Assembly: GCF_014694315.1 (NCBI RefSeq)
Contig: NZ_JAAOXD010000007.1
Span: 395,047 to 459,046 of the forward strand
DNA: 64,000 nt
Source of the DNA: Arthrobacter ipis
GTDB taxonomy: Bacteria; Actinomycetota; Actinomycetes; Actinomycetales; Micrococcaceae
Direction: 5' to 3'
The notes below the pieces were generated by a model. That model was not told where the DNA came from. It saw only the letters and a list, made by a program, of their open reading frames with translations, and ran no database searches. Every line of letters starts with the position of its first letter. Within the stretch, counting starts at the first letter, position 1. The position numbers were made by a program, and so were the translations under genes. Shown piece by piece: positions 24,354 through 33,761 of the stretch.

Positions 24354-27221
24354 TCAGCTCCGGGTCACCTCCTCCAGCAGTTCCAGGACGTGCCTGTAGT
24401 CCTTGCCGGTGGCCCGCGTCATGCCCAGCTCGCAGGTTCGGTTGCACGAGGCGTGCGCAGATGCCCCCATCTCCGCGACTTCCCTGCCTTGCTTCGCGGT
24501 GGCGGAGGCCGTGAGCTCGGGATGCAGCATGCCGCGGTCCCCGGCGAAAGCGCAGCAGCCCCAGTTGTCCGGAACCTCCACCCGCTCGGCCACAGCCTGG
24601 GCAACGGCGTTCAGCGAACTGTTGATGTCCATGCGGGTGGAGGAACACGTCGGGTGTAACGCCAGGGAATCGAGCTTCACGTGGTCCGGGAGCTTGGGAA
24701 GGATGTGCTCGGCGGCGAAGTCCACGGCATCCACGATCCGCAGCTCACGCTGCCCGGGCCGGGGAGTGTCGGTTTCCACCGCCTGACGCAGGCCTTCCGT
24801 GCACGAGGAAGCGTCGCAGATGATCGGGAGTTCGCCGTCGCCGGTGGCCTGCCGCAGTGCCGCCAAGGTTTTCTCCCGCATGGTGGCCTGACCGGAGACC
24901 ATGCCCTTGGAGGACCAGGGAGTGCCGCAGCACAGCCCGTCGATGCCGTCCGGCACCAGGAGCGTCACCCCTGCGCGCTCGCAGAGCTGTTCGAAGCCGT
25001 ACTGGACGCCGCGACCCGCGTCCGCGCCGCCATCAGCGCCGCCGGCACCGGCACCGCCGCCGGAGGAATCAGGCCCGGCCGGCCCGAACATCGTCCCCAC
25101 GCACGCCGGGAAGTAGACAGCGTCCGGTGCGCCGTCCGGCGTCGGCCGCTTCCGCGTGGAACCGCCGCCCGGCAGCTCAGCCGAGTACAGCGGAACGGTG
25201 TCGGTCCCGAGGACCGCGCGGGCTGCCTTGTTGGGCGGAACAACCGCCGCCGCCGGAAGCTTGTTCACCACCGTTAGCGCCAGGGATGCCCCGAGCGTGA
25301 CTCCGCCCCAGTGCTTCGCCGCGGCGTTCCACACACCGTTTTCCACGGGGCCGGCCTCCGAACGCCGGATGCGCTTCACCAGCAGGCCGGTGTTGATCCC
25401 CACCGGACACGCTGTCTGGCACATGCCGTCCACCGCGCAGGTCTGCACCGATTCGTAGTCGTAGTCCTTCTCGAGCTGCCTCACTAGCGAGGAGTCTCCC
25501 GCCAGCCGTGCCGACTCGATGGCCCGCAGCGTGACAATGCGCTGGCGCGGTGTCAGGGTCAGGTCCTTGCTGGGGCACACCGGTTCGCAGTAGCCGCAGG
25601 AGACGCAGCGGTCCACTTCCTCGGCCACCGGCGGCGCCGTCTTGATATGCCGGAGGTGCGCTTGCGGGTCGTCGTCCATCAGCACGCCGGGATTGAGCAT
25701 TCCCGAAGGGTCGAACAGCTGCTTGATCCGGCGCATCACCCCATACAGTTCATCGCCGTACTGCCGCCGTACATACGGAGCCATGACCCGGCCCGTGCCA
25801 TGTTCGGCCTTGAGCGAGCCGCCTTCACCCAGGACCAGGTCCACCATGTCCTCGGTGAACGAGCTGTAGCGGTCCAGCTCCTGCTGCGTGGTGAAGCCGT
25901 CCGTGAGCATGAAGTGGACGTTGCCGTCCTTCGCGTGGCCGAAAATGACGCTGTTCGAGTAGCTGTACTTGTCGAACAGCCCCACCAGTTCGCGGCAGGT
26001 ACGGCCCAACACGGGGACCGGAACCACGATGTCCTCCAGCAGGGCGGTGGTTCCCTGCGGGCGGGCTCCGGCCACCGAGGCGTAGAGGCCCTTGCGCAGG
26101 TGCCACAGCTGGGCGCGGGCGGAGGCGTCGCCGGTGAACTGCGCGGGGACGGCCAAGCCCAGGCCAGTGAGCGTGCGCTCGCCGCGTTGCTGCAGCGCAG
26201 CCAGCTCCTCGGCCTGTTCGGCCGAGTATTCCACCAGCAAAGCCGCGTGGTCCCGGACCGCAAGGTCCTGTACGACGGCGGGAGTCCCCTTGAGCGTCTG
26301 GCCCACCTTGAGTGAGAGGGCATCCATGAGCTCCACCGTGGCAGCCCCGGATTCCACCAGCGCGGGCAGGGCTTCGTTGGCTGCCTTCAGGTCCGGGAAC
26401 ACCAGGAGTCCGGTGGACGCGTGGGTCAGGCGCGGGATGGTCCGGAACACCGCCTCGGCCACGAAGCCCAGCGTGCCCTCGCTGCCGACAATCAGGTGGG
26501 CCATCATCTCCGCGAGGGAGTCGTAGTCCAGCAGGGAGTTCAGGCCGTAACCCATGGTGTTCTTCATCGAGAACTGCTGCCGGATCCTCCTGACCGACTC
26601 TTTGTTGCCGCGCACCCGCTTGGCCAGGTCCGCCAGGCCCGCGTGCAGCTCCGGTTCCAGGGTGCGGAGTTTCTGGTCCGCATCCGGCGCACCCGTATCG
26701 ATCACGGTGCCTGAGGGCAGCACCACGGTGAGGGACTCGAGCGTACGGTAGGCATTGTCCACTGTGCCGCAGTTCATGCCGGACGAGTTGTTGGCCACCA
26801 CACCGCCCACTGTGCAGGCGGATTCACTGGCAGGGTCAGGTCCGAACTTCCGTCCGTAGGGTGCCAGCCGGGCGTTTAGCGCGCGTACCGTGACGCCGGG
26901 CTGGACGCGGACCCGGGCGCCGCCGTCGAGCACCTCAACGTCCCGGAAGTTGCGGCGCACGTCCACCAGGACGCCGTCGGACACGGCCTGCCCGCTGAGG
27001 CTGGTGCCGCCGGAGCGGAACGTCAGCGGAACGCCCTGGGCGGCGCTGGCTTGGAGCAGGCGGCCCACCTCGTTCGCGTTCCCCGCCGTCACCACGGCCT
27101 GCGGAATGAGCAGGAAATGGGAGGCGTCATGGGCATTGGCGTGGAGGTCGATCGGCCGGGTTTTCACCCGGGCGGGATCGGCCACGGCGTCGCGGAGTCC
27201 GGCAAGTTGCAGTGTTGTCAT
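24354..27221 (-). CDS. FAD/Fe-S D-lactate dehydrogenase (FAD-linked oxidase with CCG domain)
   Basis: 955 residues from ATG 27221, which shares its A with the lldP stop (TGATG). Order of domains: FAD-binding PCMH (about 45-220, with FRSGGTSLSGQAVSD and GGVVANNSSGMNCG), FAD-oxidase C-terminal domain (about 225-480), two 4Fe-4S motifs (CVSCGYCEPVCPSKD and CAVDGMCQTACPVG, about 530-620), then Cys-rich CCG domains (LCCGTPWSSKG, HPTCSS, NWGCCAFAGDRG). It oxidises D-lactate to pyruvate and passes electrons to the quinone pool. Partner lldP and the divergent GntR support lactate use. A Gly/Ala-rich insertion lies near residue 720. Confidence 0.9.
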   Translation of the reverse strand: MTTLQLAGLRDAVADPARVKTRPIDLHANAHDASHFLLIPQAVVTAGNANEVGRLLQASAAQGVPLTFRSGGTSLSGQAVSDGVLVDVRRNFRDVEVLDGGARVRVQPGVTVRALNARLAPYGRKFGPDPASESACTVGGVVANNSSGMNCGTVDNAYRTLESLTVVLPSGTVIDTGAPDADQKLRTLEPELHAGLADLAKRVRGNKESVRRIRQQFSMKNTMGYGLNSLLDYDSLAEMMAHLIVGSEGTLGFVAEAVFRTIPRLTHASTGLLVFPDLKAANEALPALVESGAATVELMDALSLKVGQTLKGTPAVVQDLAVRDHAALLVEYSAEQAEELAALQQRGERTLTGLGLAVPAQFTGDASARAQLWHLRKGLYASVAGARPQGTTALLEDIVVPVPVLGRTCRELVGLFDKYSYSNSVIFGHAKDGNVHFMLTDGFTTQQELDRYSSFTEDMVDLVLGEGGSLKAEHGTGRVMAPYVRRQYGDELYGVMRRIKQLFDPSGMLNPGVLMDDDPQAHLRHIKTAPPVAEEVDRCVSCGYCEPVCPSKDLTLTPRQRIVTLRAIESARLAGDSSLVRQLEKDYDYESVQTCAVDGMCQTACPVGINTGLLVKRIRRSEAGPVENGVWNAAAKHWGGVTLGASLALTVVNKLPAAAVVPPNKAARAVLGTDTVPLYSAELPGGGSTRKRPTPDGAPDAVYFPACVGTMFGPAGPDSSGGGAGAGGADGGADAGRGVQYGFEQLCERAGVTLLVPDGIDGLCCGTPWSSKGMVSGQATMREKTLAALRQATGDGELPIICDASSCTEGLRQAVETDTPRPGQRELRIVDAVDFAAEHILPKLPDHVKLDSLALHPTCSSTRMDINSSLNAVAQAVAERVEVPDNWGCCAFAGDRGMLHPELTASATAKQGREVAEMGASAHASCNRTCELGMTRATGKDYRHVLELLEEVTRS

Positions 27222-28975
27222 CAGGGAACCATCCAGCCGAGTACGGGGGTGGACTGCAGGAGGATCAGGACGGTGATGAGGGCCAGCAGACCAACGCTCC
27301 ATCCGACCAGTTTACGGAACAGGGTCCCTTCGGAGCCGTCCAGTCCGACGGCGGCGGAGGCCACCGCGAGGTTCTGCAGCGAGAGCATCTTGCCCATGAC
27401 GCCGGCGGAGGAGTTGGAGGCCGCCATCAGGACAGGGGAGAGGCCGGTCTGCTGGGCCGCGGTGGCCTGCATCTGGCCGAACAGGGAGTTGGAGGATGTG
27501 TCGGAACCCGTCAGCGCCACGCCGATCCAGCCGATCAGCGGGGAAAGCAACGCGAAGAAGCCGCCGGCGGATGCCAGCGCAAATCCCAGGGTGGTGGTCT
27601 GGCCGGACAGGTTCATCACGAAGGACAGCGCCAGCACGGAGGTCACGGTGACGATGGTCCAGCGGAGCTGGACGAGCGTCTCTCGGTAGATCCGCCAGCC
27701 CTGGCCGGCCTTGATCCGGTAGAGGACCATGGTGATCAGGCCGGAGAGCAGCAGCAATGTGCCGGTGGCCTTGAGGTGGTCGAGCTTGAACTTGGTGGCC
27801 GCCACAGGCTTGCCGGCAGAATCGGTGATGTCGAGGCCCGGCCAGTGGAACGTCACGGTGCCCACCTGGTTCAGCCAGGACTTGACCGCCGGGATCTGGG
27901 CGATGGAGAACACCGTGATGATGATCAAGTACGGGGCAATGGCCATCCAGATGTGGCGCGGTTCCGGCCGGGTGTTGTCGGTCGGCGCGGTGCTGCCGTC
28001 ACTCGCGTTGCCGACGGCGGCGGGACCGGAGGCGACGGCAGGACCGGAAGTGCGGGAGAACGCCGTCGTGCTTTTCCGGGCGGCTACGGCGCCTTGGCGA
28101 ACATTCGCTGGAACTGCTTCCTCGGAACCGGACTGCACGCCGCCCGCCATGCCGATGGTTTCCTTCGGCTTCCAGAAGCGCAGCATCACCAGGACCGCGG
28201 CCACCGTGACGACGGCGGCCACCACAGCGGTGAGCTCGACGGCGAGGTAGTTGGAGGTGACGAACTGGGACACGGCGAAGGCGGTGCCGGCCACCAAGGC
28301 CACGGGCCACGCCTGCTTCACGCCGCGGCGTCCGTCCACGATGAACACGAGGAGGAGCGGAACGATCAGTGCGATGAAGGGCGTCTGCCGCCCGGCCATG
28401 GAGGAGAGGTCGTGCAGCGGCAGGCCGGTGACACCGTTGAGGGCAATGATGGGGGCGGCCATGGCGCCGAAGGCGACCGGCGCGGTGTTGGCCAGCAGTG
28501 ACACGACCGCGGATTTCAGCGGTTTCATGCCGGCGGCCATCAGCATGGCCGCGGAAATTGCCACCGGAGCGCCGAAGCCCGCCAGGGATTCCAGCAGGGC
28601 GCCAAAGCAGAACGCAATCAGGATCGAGAGGATCCGCAGGTCGTCGGAGATAGAGCGGATGGTGCGGCCCAGGGCCTCAAACCACGGGGTGGCGACGGTC
28701 AGTTTGTAGATCCACAGGGCGTTGGCCAGGATCCAGAGGATCGGGAAGAGTCCGTAGAAAATTCCGGCGGCAGTGGCGCTCAACGCCTGGCCGAGAGGCA
28801 TCTGCCAGCCGATCACCGCCAGAAGGAGTGACACCAGCAGGCTGGCGATGGCCGCCTTGGGTGCCTTGACCCGGAAGACGCCCAGAAGAACAAAGAGCAG
28901 GACGAGCGGAAGCGCGGCGCAAAGGGCCGAGAGCAAGAGTGACCCGCCAAGGGGGTCGAGGATCTGCTGAAACAT
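27221..28975 (-). CDS. lldP: L-lactate permease family transporter
   Basis: 584 residues with about 13 membrane helices. FCFGALLESLAGFGAPVAI, NTAPVAFGAMAAPIIAL and the C-terminal LMAASNSSAGVMGKMLS are LctP/LldP markers. It imports lactate (either isomer) or glycolate with protons. A hydrophilic loop between helices (about residues 280-350) is Ala/Thr-rich. It is the first gene of the lactate operon, overlaps the dehydrogenase start, and is divergent from the GntR gene. Confidence 0.92.
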   Translation of the reverse strand: MFQQILDPLGGSLLLSALCAALPLVLLFVLLGVFRVKAPKAAIASLLVSLLLAVIGWQMPLGQALSATAAGIFYGLFPILWILANALWIYKLTVATPWFEALGRTIRSISDDLRILSILIAFCFGALLESLAGFGAPVAISAAMLMAAGMKPLKSAVVSLLANTAPVAFGAMAAPIIALNGVTGLPLHDLSSMAGRQTPFIALIVPLLLVFIVDGRRGVKQAWPVALVAGTAFAVSQFVTSNYLAVELTAVVAAVVTVAAVLVMLRFWKPKETIGMAGGVQSGSEEAVPANVRQGAVAARKSTTAFSRTSGPAVASGPAAVGNASDGSTAPTDNTRPEPRHIWMAIAPYLIIITVFSIAQIPAVKSWLNQVGTVTFHWPGLDITDSAGKPVAATKFKLDHLKATGTLLLLSGLITMVLYRIKAGQGWRIYRETLVQLRWTIVTVTSVLALSFVMNLSGQTTTLGFALASAGGFFALLSPLIGWIGVALTGSDTSSNSLFGQMQATAAQQTGLSPVLMAASNSSAGVMGKMLSLQNLAVASAAVGLDGSEGTLFRKLVGWSVGLLALITVLILLQSTPVLGWMVP

Positions 28976-29023
28976 GAGATCTCCAGAATGTGTGAGGCGT
29001 CACTACTCCGTGGCGCCCTTCGA

Positions 29024-29078
29024 TTGTCTAACAAGTACACAAGTCGGTCAAGACTACTTTCATTGCTTGTCTGGCAAG
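29024..29078. promoter_or_regulatory. two GntR-type operators between lldP and its regulator
   Basis: TTGTCTAACAAG (29024-29035) and CTTGTCTGGCAAG (29066-29078) share TTGTCTnnCAAG and lie 30 bp apart in the 147-bp divergent gap. They suit autoregulated control of both transcripts by the GntR protein at 29123. They differ from the ATTGTnnACAAT sites of the 3.5-10.5 kb cluster. Confidence 0.6.
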
Positions 29079-29122
29079 ATGGATGAAGCCACCCGTAGAG
29101 CGACGTGTAGAAGCGGAGAGCC

Positions 29123-29809
29123 GTGAGCCGTGTTTCAGCTGTATCGATCGTGGAAGCGATCGCCTCGGACATCAGGTCCCGGGTCTTTTCGGGTGAGCTC
29201 CCGGCGCTGCATGCGCTGACCGAGACCGAGGTCGCTTCCTCCTATGACGTTGCCCGGCCCACGGCCAAGGCAGCAATCGAGAAGCTAGTGGCCGAGGGTT
29301 TGCTGGTCAGGGGCGTCCACAAGACCGCCCGCGTGGCCGACCTTGGCCCGGAATCGGTCCGCGACATCTACCAGGCGCGCGCCTATCTCGAGAGCGAGGT
29401 GCTCCGGCGGCTGGCGTCGGGCAAGGCCGTGCCCGAGGAAGCGGTGCGGGCCAACAATGACATCGCCGCCCTGAAGACCGGCGCGCCCCTTGATGTGGTG
29501 GAGCCGGATATGCGGTTCCACACGAGCCTGGTGGACGCCCTGGGCAACGAGCGCATCAGCAAGATGTACCTGTCGCTGGTGGGGGAGGTGCGCCTCTGCA
29601 TGTCCCGGGTCCAGTCGCTGCACCTGCTGGACACAAACCTCATCCAAGCCGAGCACCAGAGGCTCCTCGAACTGATTGAGGCCGGGAGGGGCGATGACGC
29701 GGCGCAGCTCCTGGATGAACACCTGGGGCGGGCGAGGGAACGGCTGGTCGCAGCCATGGGCGGGGAAGCGGGTCCCGAAGCGGACCTGACATCCAAACTC
29801 ACGGACTGA
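29123..29809 (+). CDS. GntR family regulator (FCD type), probable lactate regulator
   Basis: 228 residues from GTG 29123 (AGAGCC just upstream; no better site). The winged HTH spans about 8-75 (LTETEVASSYDVARPTAKAAIEKL). The FCD all-helical ligand domain follows, with the metal/ligand Asp and His residues in DMRFHTSLVDALGN and AEHQRLLELIEAG. FCD proteins of this kind sense lactate or other small carboxylates. The divergent position and the two operators point to lldP and the D-lactate dehydrogenase as targets. Confidence 0.88.
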   Translation: MSRVSAVSIVEAIASDIRSRVFSGELPALHALTETEVASSYDVARPTAKAAIEKLVAEGLLVRGVHKTARVADLGPESVRDIYQARAYLESEVLRRLASGKAVPEEAVRANNDIAALKTGAPLDVVEPDMRFHTSLVDALGNERISKMYLSLVGEVRLCMSRVQSLHLLDTNLIQAEHQRLLELIEAGRGDDAAQLLDEHLGRARERLVAAMGGEAGPEADLTSKLTD

Positions 29810-29837
29810 GCTGACGGACTGGGCGGCGCTCGCCGCC

Positions 29838-29869
29838 GGATGTCTCGCCATCAGGATGTCTCGCCGTCA
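29838..29869. repeat. two tandem 16-bp units
   Basis: GGATGTCTCGCCATCA followed directly by GGATGTCTCGCCGTCA, one mismatch. The second unit includes the stop codon of the leftward membrane protein gene. It is probably local slippage; no function is suggested. Confidence 0.6.
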
Positions 29870-30949
29870 GGATCTTTCGACGGCGGGACCGGTGGCGTCA
29901 GCGGCCCGCCGTCCTTGTCCCCACGAACTGAGCAGGGCGAGGCCCGCGGCTACCGCGGCGCTGAGCACCACCGCCCCCAGCCAGAGCGAGACCGGCCAGC
30001 GGATCGCGTCCGTCACCACGAACGCCACGAGCTGGCCCGTCCACAGCAGCGCCGCGATTCCGGCCGTGACCGCCGGCAGGCGCCGGCCTAGCCACAGGTC
30101 CGGCACACGGGTCAGCAGCAGGTCAGCGACGACGGCGGCCACCGTGGCTCCGGCTGCTCCGGCGATCGAGTACGGGCGCAGGCCGATCATCACCACGGGC
30201 AGCCAGGCCGCCACCAGCAGGGTGACGATTCCGCGGGCGGGGCGCCGGCTGGCGGAGAGCGTGAAGAGGAAGGGCGCGATGATCAGCGCGGTGGTCAGCA
30301 GGTAGCTCATCAGGGTAATGATCACCGGCATCTCCGCCTGGATGCGGCCGGGCGTGCCCACCGGCAGCGGGGTGAACACGGCCGTTGGCCCCGGCCGGAC
30401 GAAGATGGAAGCGTAGACGAGGAAGAACGCTCCCAGCCCGGTCATGAGGACGACGGCGAACATCGCCGCCGGGGTCCACGTCAGGTCCCCGGGGTGGCTT
30501 GCTGCGCTGTGGCCGTCCGCCCGGGCGCTCCGCACGGCGGTGCCCAGGATGAGGAAGAGGCTGAAGCCGAGCAGCAGGTGGGTGGGGCTGACCAGGGCAT
30601 CCAGCGAGACCTCGATGCCCAGCAGCTCGTGCCACAGCAGGTCCAGGCCGCCGGCAAGGCCGAAGAGGACCACGCCCACCGCGGTCCCGCGGTAGCCGGG
30701 CGGTGCGGCCTGCAGCAGAGGCTGCCCGGGCGTCCGGTTCCGCCAGATCACGACGGCGGTCCACGCCGCCGTCGCCAGCATGCCCGAGTACAGGGCCGCG
30801 TGCCAGGGCGTGAAGAACGTCTCGAGGCTGGGCAGATTAATGTGCGCCCAGCCATCCAGAAAGACGGCCAGCAGCAGCCACAGGCCGAGAAGTTCGGTGA
30901 CGAGGTCGCGGCGGCTGTCGGTTCGGGTGTTGCGCGCAGTCTCGAGCAC
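29867..30949 (-). CDS. hypothetical integral membrane protein
   Basis: 360 residues with nine or ten predicted helices and short loops. Conserved-looking polar residues include DGWAHINLPSLETFFTPWHA near the N-terminus and WHELLGIEVSLDALVSPTHL in the third loop, with His residues that could bind a metal. The start is GTG 30949, with GGAGGTGGG upstream. I do not recognise a family. It converges on the GntR gene and stands 125 bp from the subtilisin gene, which is on the same strand. Confidence 0.75.
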   Translation of the reverse strand: MLETARNTRTDSRRDLVTELLGLWLLLAVFLDGWAHINLPSLETFFTPWHAALYSGMLATAAWTAVVIWRNRTPGQPLLQAAPPGYRGTAVGVVLFGLAGGLDLLWHELLGIEVSLDALVSPTHLLLGFSLFLILGTAVRSARADGHSAASHPGDLTWTPAAMFAVVLMTGLGAFFLVYASIFVRPGPTAVFTPLPVGTPGRIQAEMPVIITLMSYLLTTALIIAPFLFTLSASRRPARGIVTLLVAAWLPVVMIGLRPYSIAGAAGATVAAVVADLLLTRVPDLWLGRRLPAVTAGIAALLWTGQLVAFVVTDAIRWPVSLWLGAVVLSAAVAAGLALLSSWGQGRRAADATGPAVERS

Positions 30950-31073
30950 CGGTGCCCACCTCCACGGAGCCTCAGCTGACAGGAAGCCGTCAGGTGAGGG
31001 GATGGTACTGCCGCGCCCGGGGACTCACAGGGAAGAGCGTCCCAGGACAACTGCCCCGCCGGGGCGGAGAGCG

Positions 31074-32321
31074 CTACGGGGCGGTGACGGCCTCTAATGT
31101 GTCCACCCGGCCATGCGCCCAGTAGGTGCCCGTGCCAGCAACATCTTCGGCGCTGGATTCCACGTTTGCGCGGACTGAGGCATTCGTGGCGCCCGGGTGT
31201 GAGCTCCAGGCGAGGGCGGCAGTTGCGGCGACGATGGGTGAGGACATCGAGGTCCCGTTGCCCACGTCGTAACCGAAGGAGCGGTTGTTCTGTGTCCCGA
31301 TCACAAACTTGTGGTTCGGGAACGTCGAGTAGACGTTGACCCCGGGTGCCGCGATGTCCACCCAGCTGGCCCCGTAGGTTGAGAAGTCTGCTTTGGCGTC
31401 CCTGTTGTCAGTGGCGGCGACGGCGATGACGTTGGGATATGCGCCCGGGTAGATCCTGGTCTGATTACCGCCGTTGCCTGCTGCGGCAACAAGCACCACG
31501 CCCTTGCTCCAGGCGTTGTTGACGGCGGTCTCGAGGGTCCGTGATGCCCGCACGCCGATGCTCATGTTGATCACCTTCGCGCCATTGCTGACGGCCCAGT
31601 TGATTCCGTTCGCAAGGCCGGAGCTGGATCCAACCCCGCTGTCGTTGAGGACCTTGCCGGCCAGGATTGTGCATCCCGGGCACACGCCGGCCACACCGGA
31701 GGTGTTGTGGGTGGCGGCGACAATGCCCGCCACGTGGGTCCCGTGGCCATAAATGTCTTCATTGCTTGTGGCACCGCTGAAGTTGGCGCGCAGGACGACC
31801 TTCGGGTTGATGTCCGTGTTGTCGGTTGCGACCCCCGAGTCGAGGACAGCTACCTTGATGCCGTTGCCGGTGGTGACCTTCCACGCTTCGACCGCGTCCA
31901 CGTCGGCGTCGGGTTCGCCGGCGGGCACAGAGATGGTGCCGGCGGTGTTGGTAAACGACTGGCCGGTGTTCTGCAGGGCGTACTGGCGCGGAAAATACGT
32001 GTCGGCTGTCGTGGCAGTAACAAGCTCGTCCGCCTCGGCGTACTCGACCGCCAAGTTCCGGTTAAAGGCTTCAATGAGCTGGGATTCTTTGCCCGCAGGA
32101 ACCTTGATCAGGTGAGCGCCCGTGCTTCCGACGTCGGATCCCTCGCTGAGGCCCTGCTGGCGCAGCAGGCCGGCCGCCGCGCCGTTGTCGCGGAACTTTA
32201 CGATGATTTGCCCCGTGAATTGCGACGGCTCGGGGGCCGCGGCGTAGCCCGTGGATGCCACGCTGATGGCGCCGAGCCCCATAACTGCCGCTGTAATGCT
32301 GGCGATCATCATTTTTTTCAT
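31074..32321 (-). CDS. secreted S8 family serine peptidase (subtilisin-like)
   Basis: 415 residues from ATG 32321. A signal peptide (MKKMMIASITAAVMGLGA, cleavage near residue 27) is followed by an inhibitor-I9-like propeptide (about 33-110, GQIIVKFRDN to VEYAEADELV). Then comes the S8 domain with Asp in VAVLDSGV, His in GHGTHVAGIVAA and Ser in NGTSMSSPIVAA. Loops with GVCPGCTIL carry a Cys pair. It is exported and self-processed, probably a scavenging protease. A longer ORF from 32369 would mask the signal peptide. Confidence 0.9.
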   Translation of the reverse strand: MKKMMIASITAAVMGLGAISVASTGYAAAPEPSQFTGQIIVKFRDNGAAAGLLRQQGLSEGSDVGSTGAHLIKVPAGKESQLIEAFNRNLAVEYAEADELVTATTADTYFPRQYALQNTGQSFTNTAGTISVPAGEPDADVDAVEAWKVTTGNGIKVAVLDSGVATDNTDINPKVVLRANFSGATSNEDIYGHGTHVAGIVAATHNTSGVAGVCPGCTILAGKVLNDSGVGSSSGLANGINWAVSNGAKVINMSIGVRASRTLETAVNNAWSKGVVLVAAAGNGGNQTRIYPGAYPNVIAVAATDNRDAKADFSTYGASWVDIAAPGVNVYSTFPNHKFVIGTQNNRSFGYDVGNGTSMSSPIVAATAALAWSSHPGATNASVRANVESSAEDVAGTGTYWAHGRVDTLEAVTAP

Positions 32322-32577
32322 GGGGTTATTTTGCGCCAGCCTGCACCGGCTGGGTAGACCTGTCCGCAATGAGGACGAGGGGCCTCAAGTGTCCGCTCGC
32401 GCTGCCATTACAGGTACAGGCCAGGCAGTGCATCCACCATCTGCGGTGCTGCTGCTCCAGCCGCCAAAGCCGCAGCCCGTCTTTGCCTTTTCGGCTACCG
32501 CTGGCTCGGCCATCCGTGAGGGTCAGGCAACACTCCTTCCCCGGGTTTGCGCGGGCCGTTGTCAGTGCAGGGAGGAG
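32322..32577. other. intergenic stretch without a recognisable gene
   Basis: Upstream region shared by the leftward subtilisin gene and the rightward GYD gene. Short ORFs cross it on both strands but none has a ribosome site or family features. It merges into the conserved GYD leader at 32578. Confidence 0.5.
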
Positions 32578-32690
32578 GGCCTACGCTGTGCGCACAGCCC
32601 CATTTGGGGGACCGCTCCAGGACCCTCCGCCATGGGTGTCAGGCACGCCTCGGGTGCCCGCGTCCTGGATAGCAATGAACAGGAAAGACC
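32578..32690 (+). promoter_or_regulatory. conserved leader of the first GYD gene (paralogous to 48256-48370)
   Basis: Starts GGCCTACGCTGTGCGCAC, identical to the other copy, and continues with GGGGACCGCTCCAGGACC-type and GGGTGTCAGGCACGCC-type blocks. It ends in the same ACAGGAAAGACC ribosome site before ATG. CCTACGCT may be the -10 region. The 113-base leader is longer than usual here and stays similar between the two loci outside the coding region. Confidence 0.6.
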
Positions 32691-33011
32691 ATGACCAAGT
32701 ACTTGTTTGAAGCCAATTACGTGGGCGACGGAATCAAGGGGCTCATGCGCGAAGGCGGCACCAAGCGGCGTGCCGCGCTGGAGGAGGCGCTCAAGTCCGT
32801 GGACGGATCGCTCGAGAGTTTCTACTACGCCTTCGGGGACACCGACGTCCTGGGTGTCTTCGACGTCCCGGACCCTGCCGGCGCCGCAGCCCTATCGCTG
32901 ATGATCAATGCGTCGGGCAACGTGAACGTGCGCCTGAAGCCACTCCTGACGCCGGAAGAGCTTGATGAAGCGTCCAAGAAGACGCCGTCGTACCGGGCTC
33001 CCGGCCAGTAG
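32691..33011 (+). CDS. GYD domain-containing protein
   Basis: A 106-residue cytosolic protein of the GYD/DUF1330-like ferredoxin fold: opening MTKYLFEANYVGDGIKGLM, core SLESFYYAFGDTDVLGVFDVP and tail KKTPSYRAPGQ. GYD proteins are small, dimeric and without known activity. A close paralogue is encoded at 48371 with the same leader. The ATG is preceded by AGGAAAG. A terminator follows at 33050. Confidence 0.85.
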   Translation: MTKYLFEANYVGDGIKGLMREGGTKRRAALEEALKSVDGSLESFYYAFGDTDVLGVFDVPDPAGAAALSLMINASGNVNVRLKPLLTPEELDEASKKTPSYRAPGQ

Positions 33012-33049
33012 GGCCCGACCCGCCCGCAATTTGCTGGAGTCATGACGGA

Positions 33050-33105
33050 GGCCGTCCCCGGAGCAGATTTCCCGCCCGGGGGACGGCCGCCGTCCTTGGT
33101 TTTTC
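33050..33105. terminator. rho-independent-type terminator between GYD and DUF4383 genes
   Basis: GGCCGTCCCC (33050-33059) pairs perfectly with GGGGACGGCC (33079-33088). A second GC-rich step and a run of T at 33100-33105 follow. It ends the rightward GYD transcript. Confidence 0.7.
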
Positions 33106-33123
33106 CGTGTACGGTGGGTCGCG

Positions 33124-33597
33124 CTATGGGGTGGCGCTTCCCCTCGTCCGGTCCATCGCATCCCTGCCGAGCCAGAGGCCCAGACCGACCATGGCGAGGC
33201 CGAGGATCAGGTGCAGCCAGTTGTCGGCAGTGTTGAACGGGACAAAGTTGGCTCCCGTGTTCATGTCGATGACCAGGCCGTAGAGCCACAGAACTATGTA
33301 CACAATGCCGCCGCCAAGCAGGAACAAGCGCGCCATCCGGTCTGTCCGGGCCATAGCAATGCCGGCGGCGCCGAACAGCAGATGGACGATGTTGTGCAGA
33401 ATGGACACTTGGAACACGCCCAGCAGCATGGCGCCGGAGTCATGTCCGGCAAAGGTCATGGCGCCGTAGTTGGTGGTTATTCCGGGGATAAACCCGAGGA
33501 CGCCGACCAGCAGGAAAACCGCACCAAGACCCATGGCGGTGTTGTGAAGGGACAACCCCATCGCGTGGTGGTGTGCGGGGTGTGAAGCGGTAGTCAT
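33124..33597 (-). CDS. DUF4383 domain-containing membrane protein
   Basis: 157 residues from ATG 33597, with GGGAGA upstream. Four membrane helices follow a His-rich start (ASHPAHHHAMGLS). FQVSILHNIVHLLFGAAGIAMAR and FNTADNWLHLILGLAMVGLG are DUF4383 markers. Function unknown; it is probably a single-gene unit. The much longer in-frame ORF to 34137 has no family similarity and is rejected. The 164 bp to the next gene hold its promoter region. Confidence 0.82.
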   Translation of the reverse strand: MTTASHPAHHHAMGLSLHNTAMGLGAVFLLVGVLGFIPGITTNYGAMTFAGHDSGAMLLGVFQVSILHNIVHLLFGAAGIAMARTDRMARLFLLGGGIVYIVLWLYGLVIDMNTGANFVPFNTADNWLHLILGLAMVGLGLWLGRDAMDRTRGSATP

Positions 33598-33761
33598 TAG
33601 TCTCCCTTTCACGCGGGTTTCCGGCTCTTCAGATGGAGAACCGGCCGCGCGGCAGGAGTCGCAGGATTCCTGCCGACGCCCAAAGCCTACTCCTGAAAAC
33701 CGCGTTCGTGCAGGGGATAAGCGCTTGCCCGAGCATTCCGGGTAGGGCCCGGCGAGGACCG

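Noticed and set aside
29838..29869. Start of a CRISPR or satellite array
   Set aside because: Only two 16-bp units with no spacers; no other regularly spaced repeats were seen anywhere in the window.
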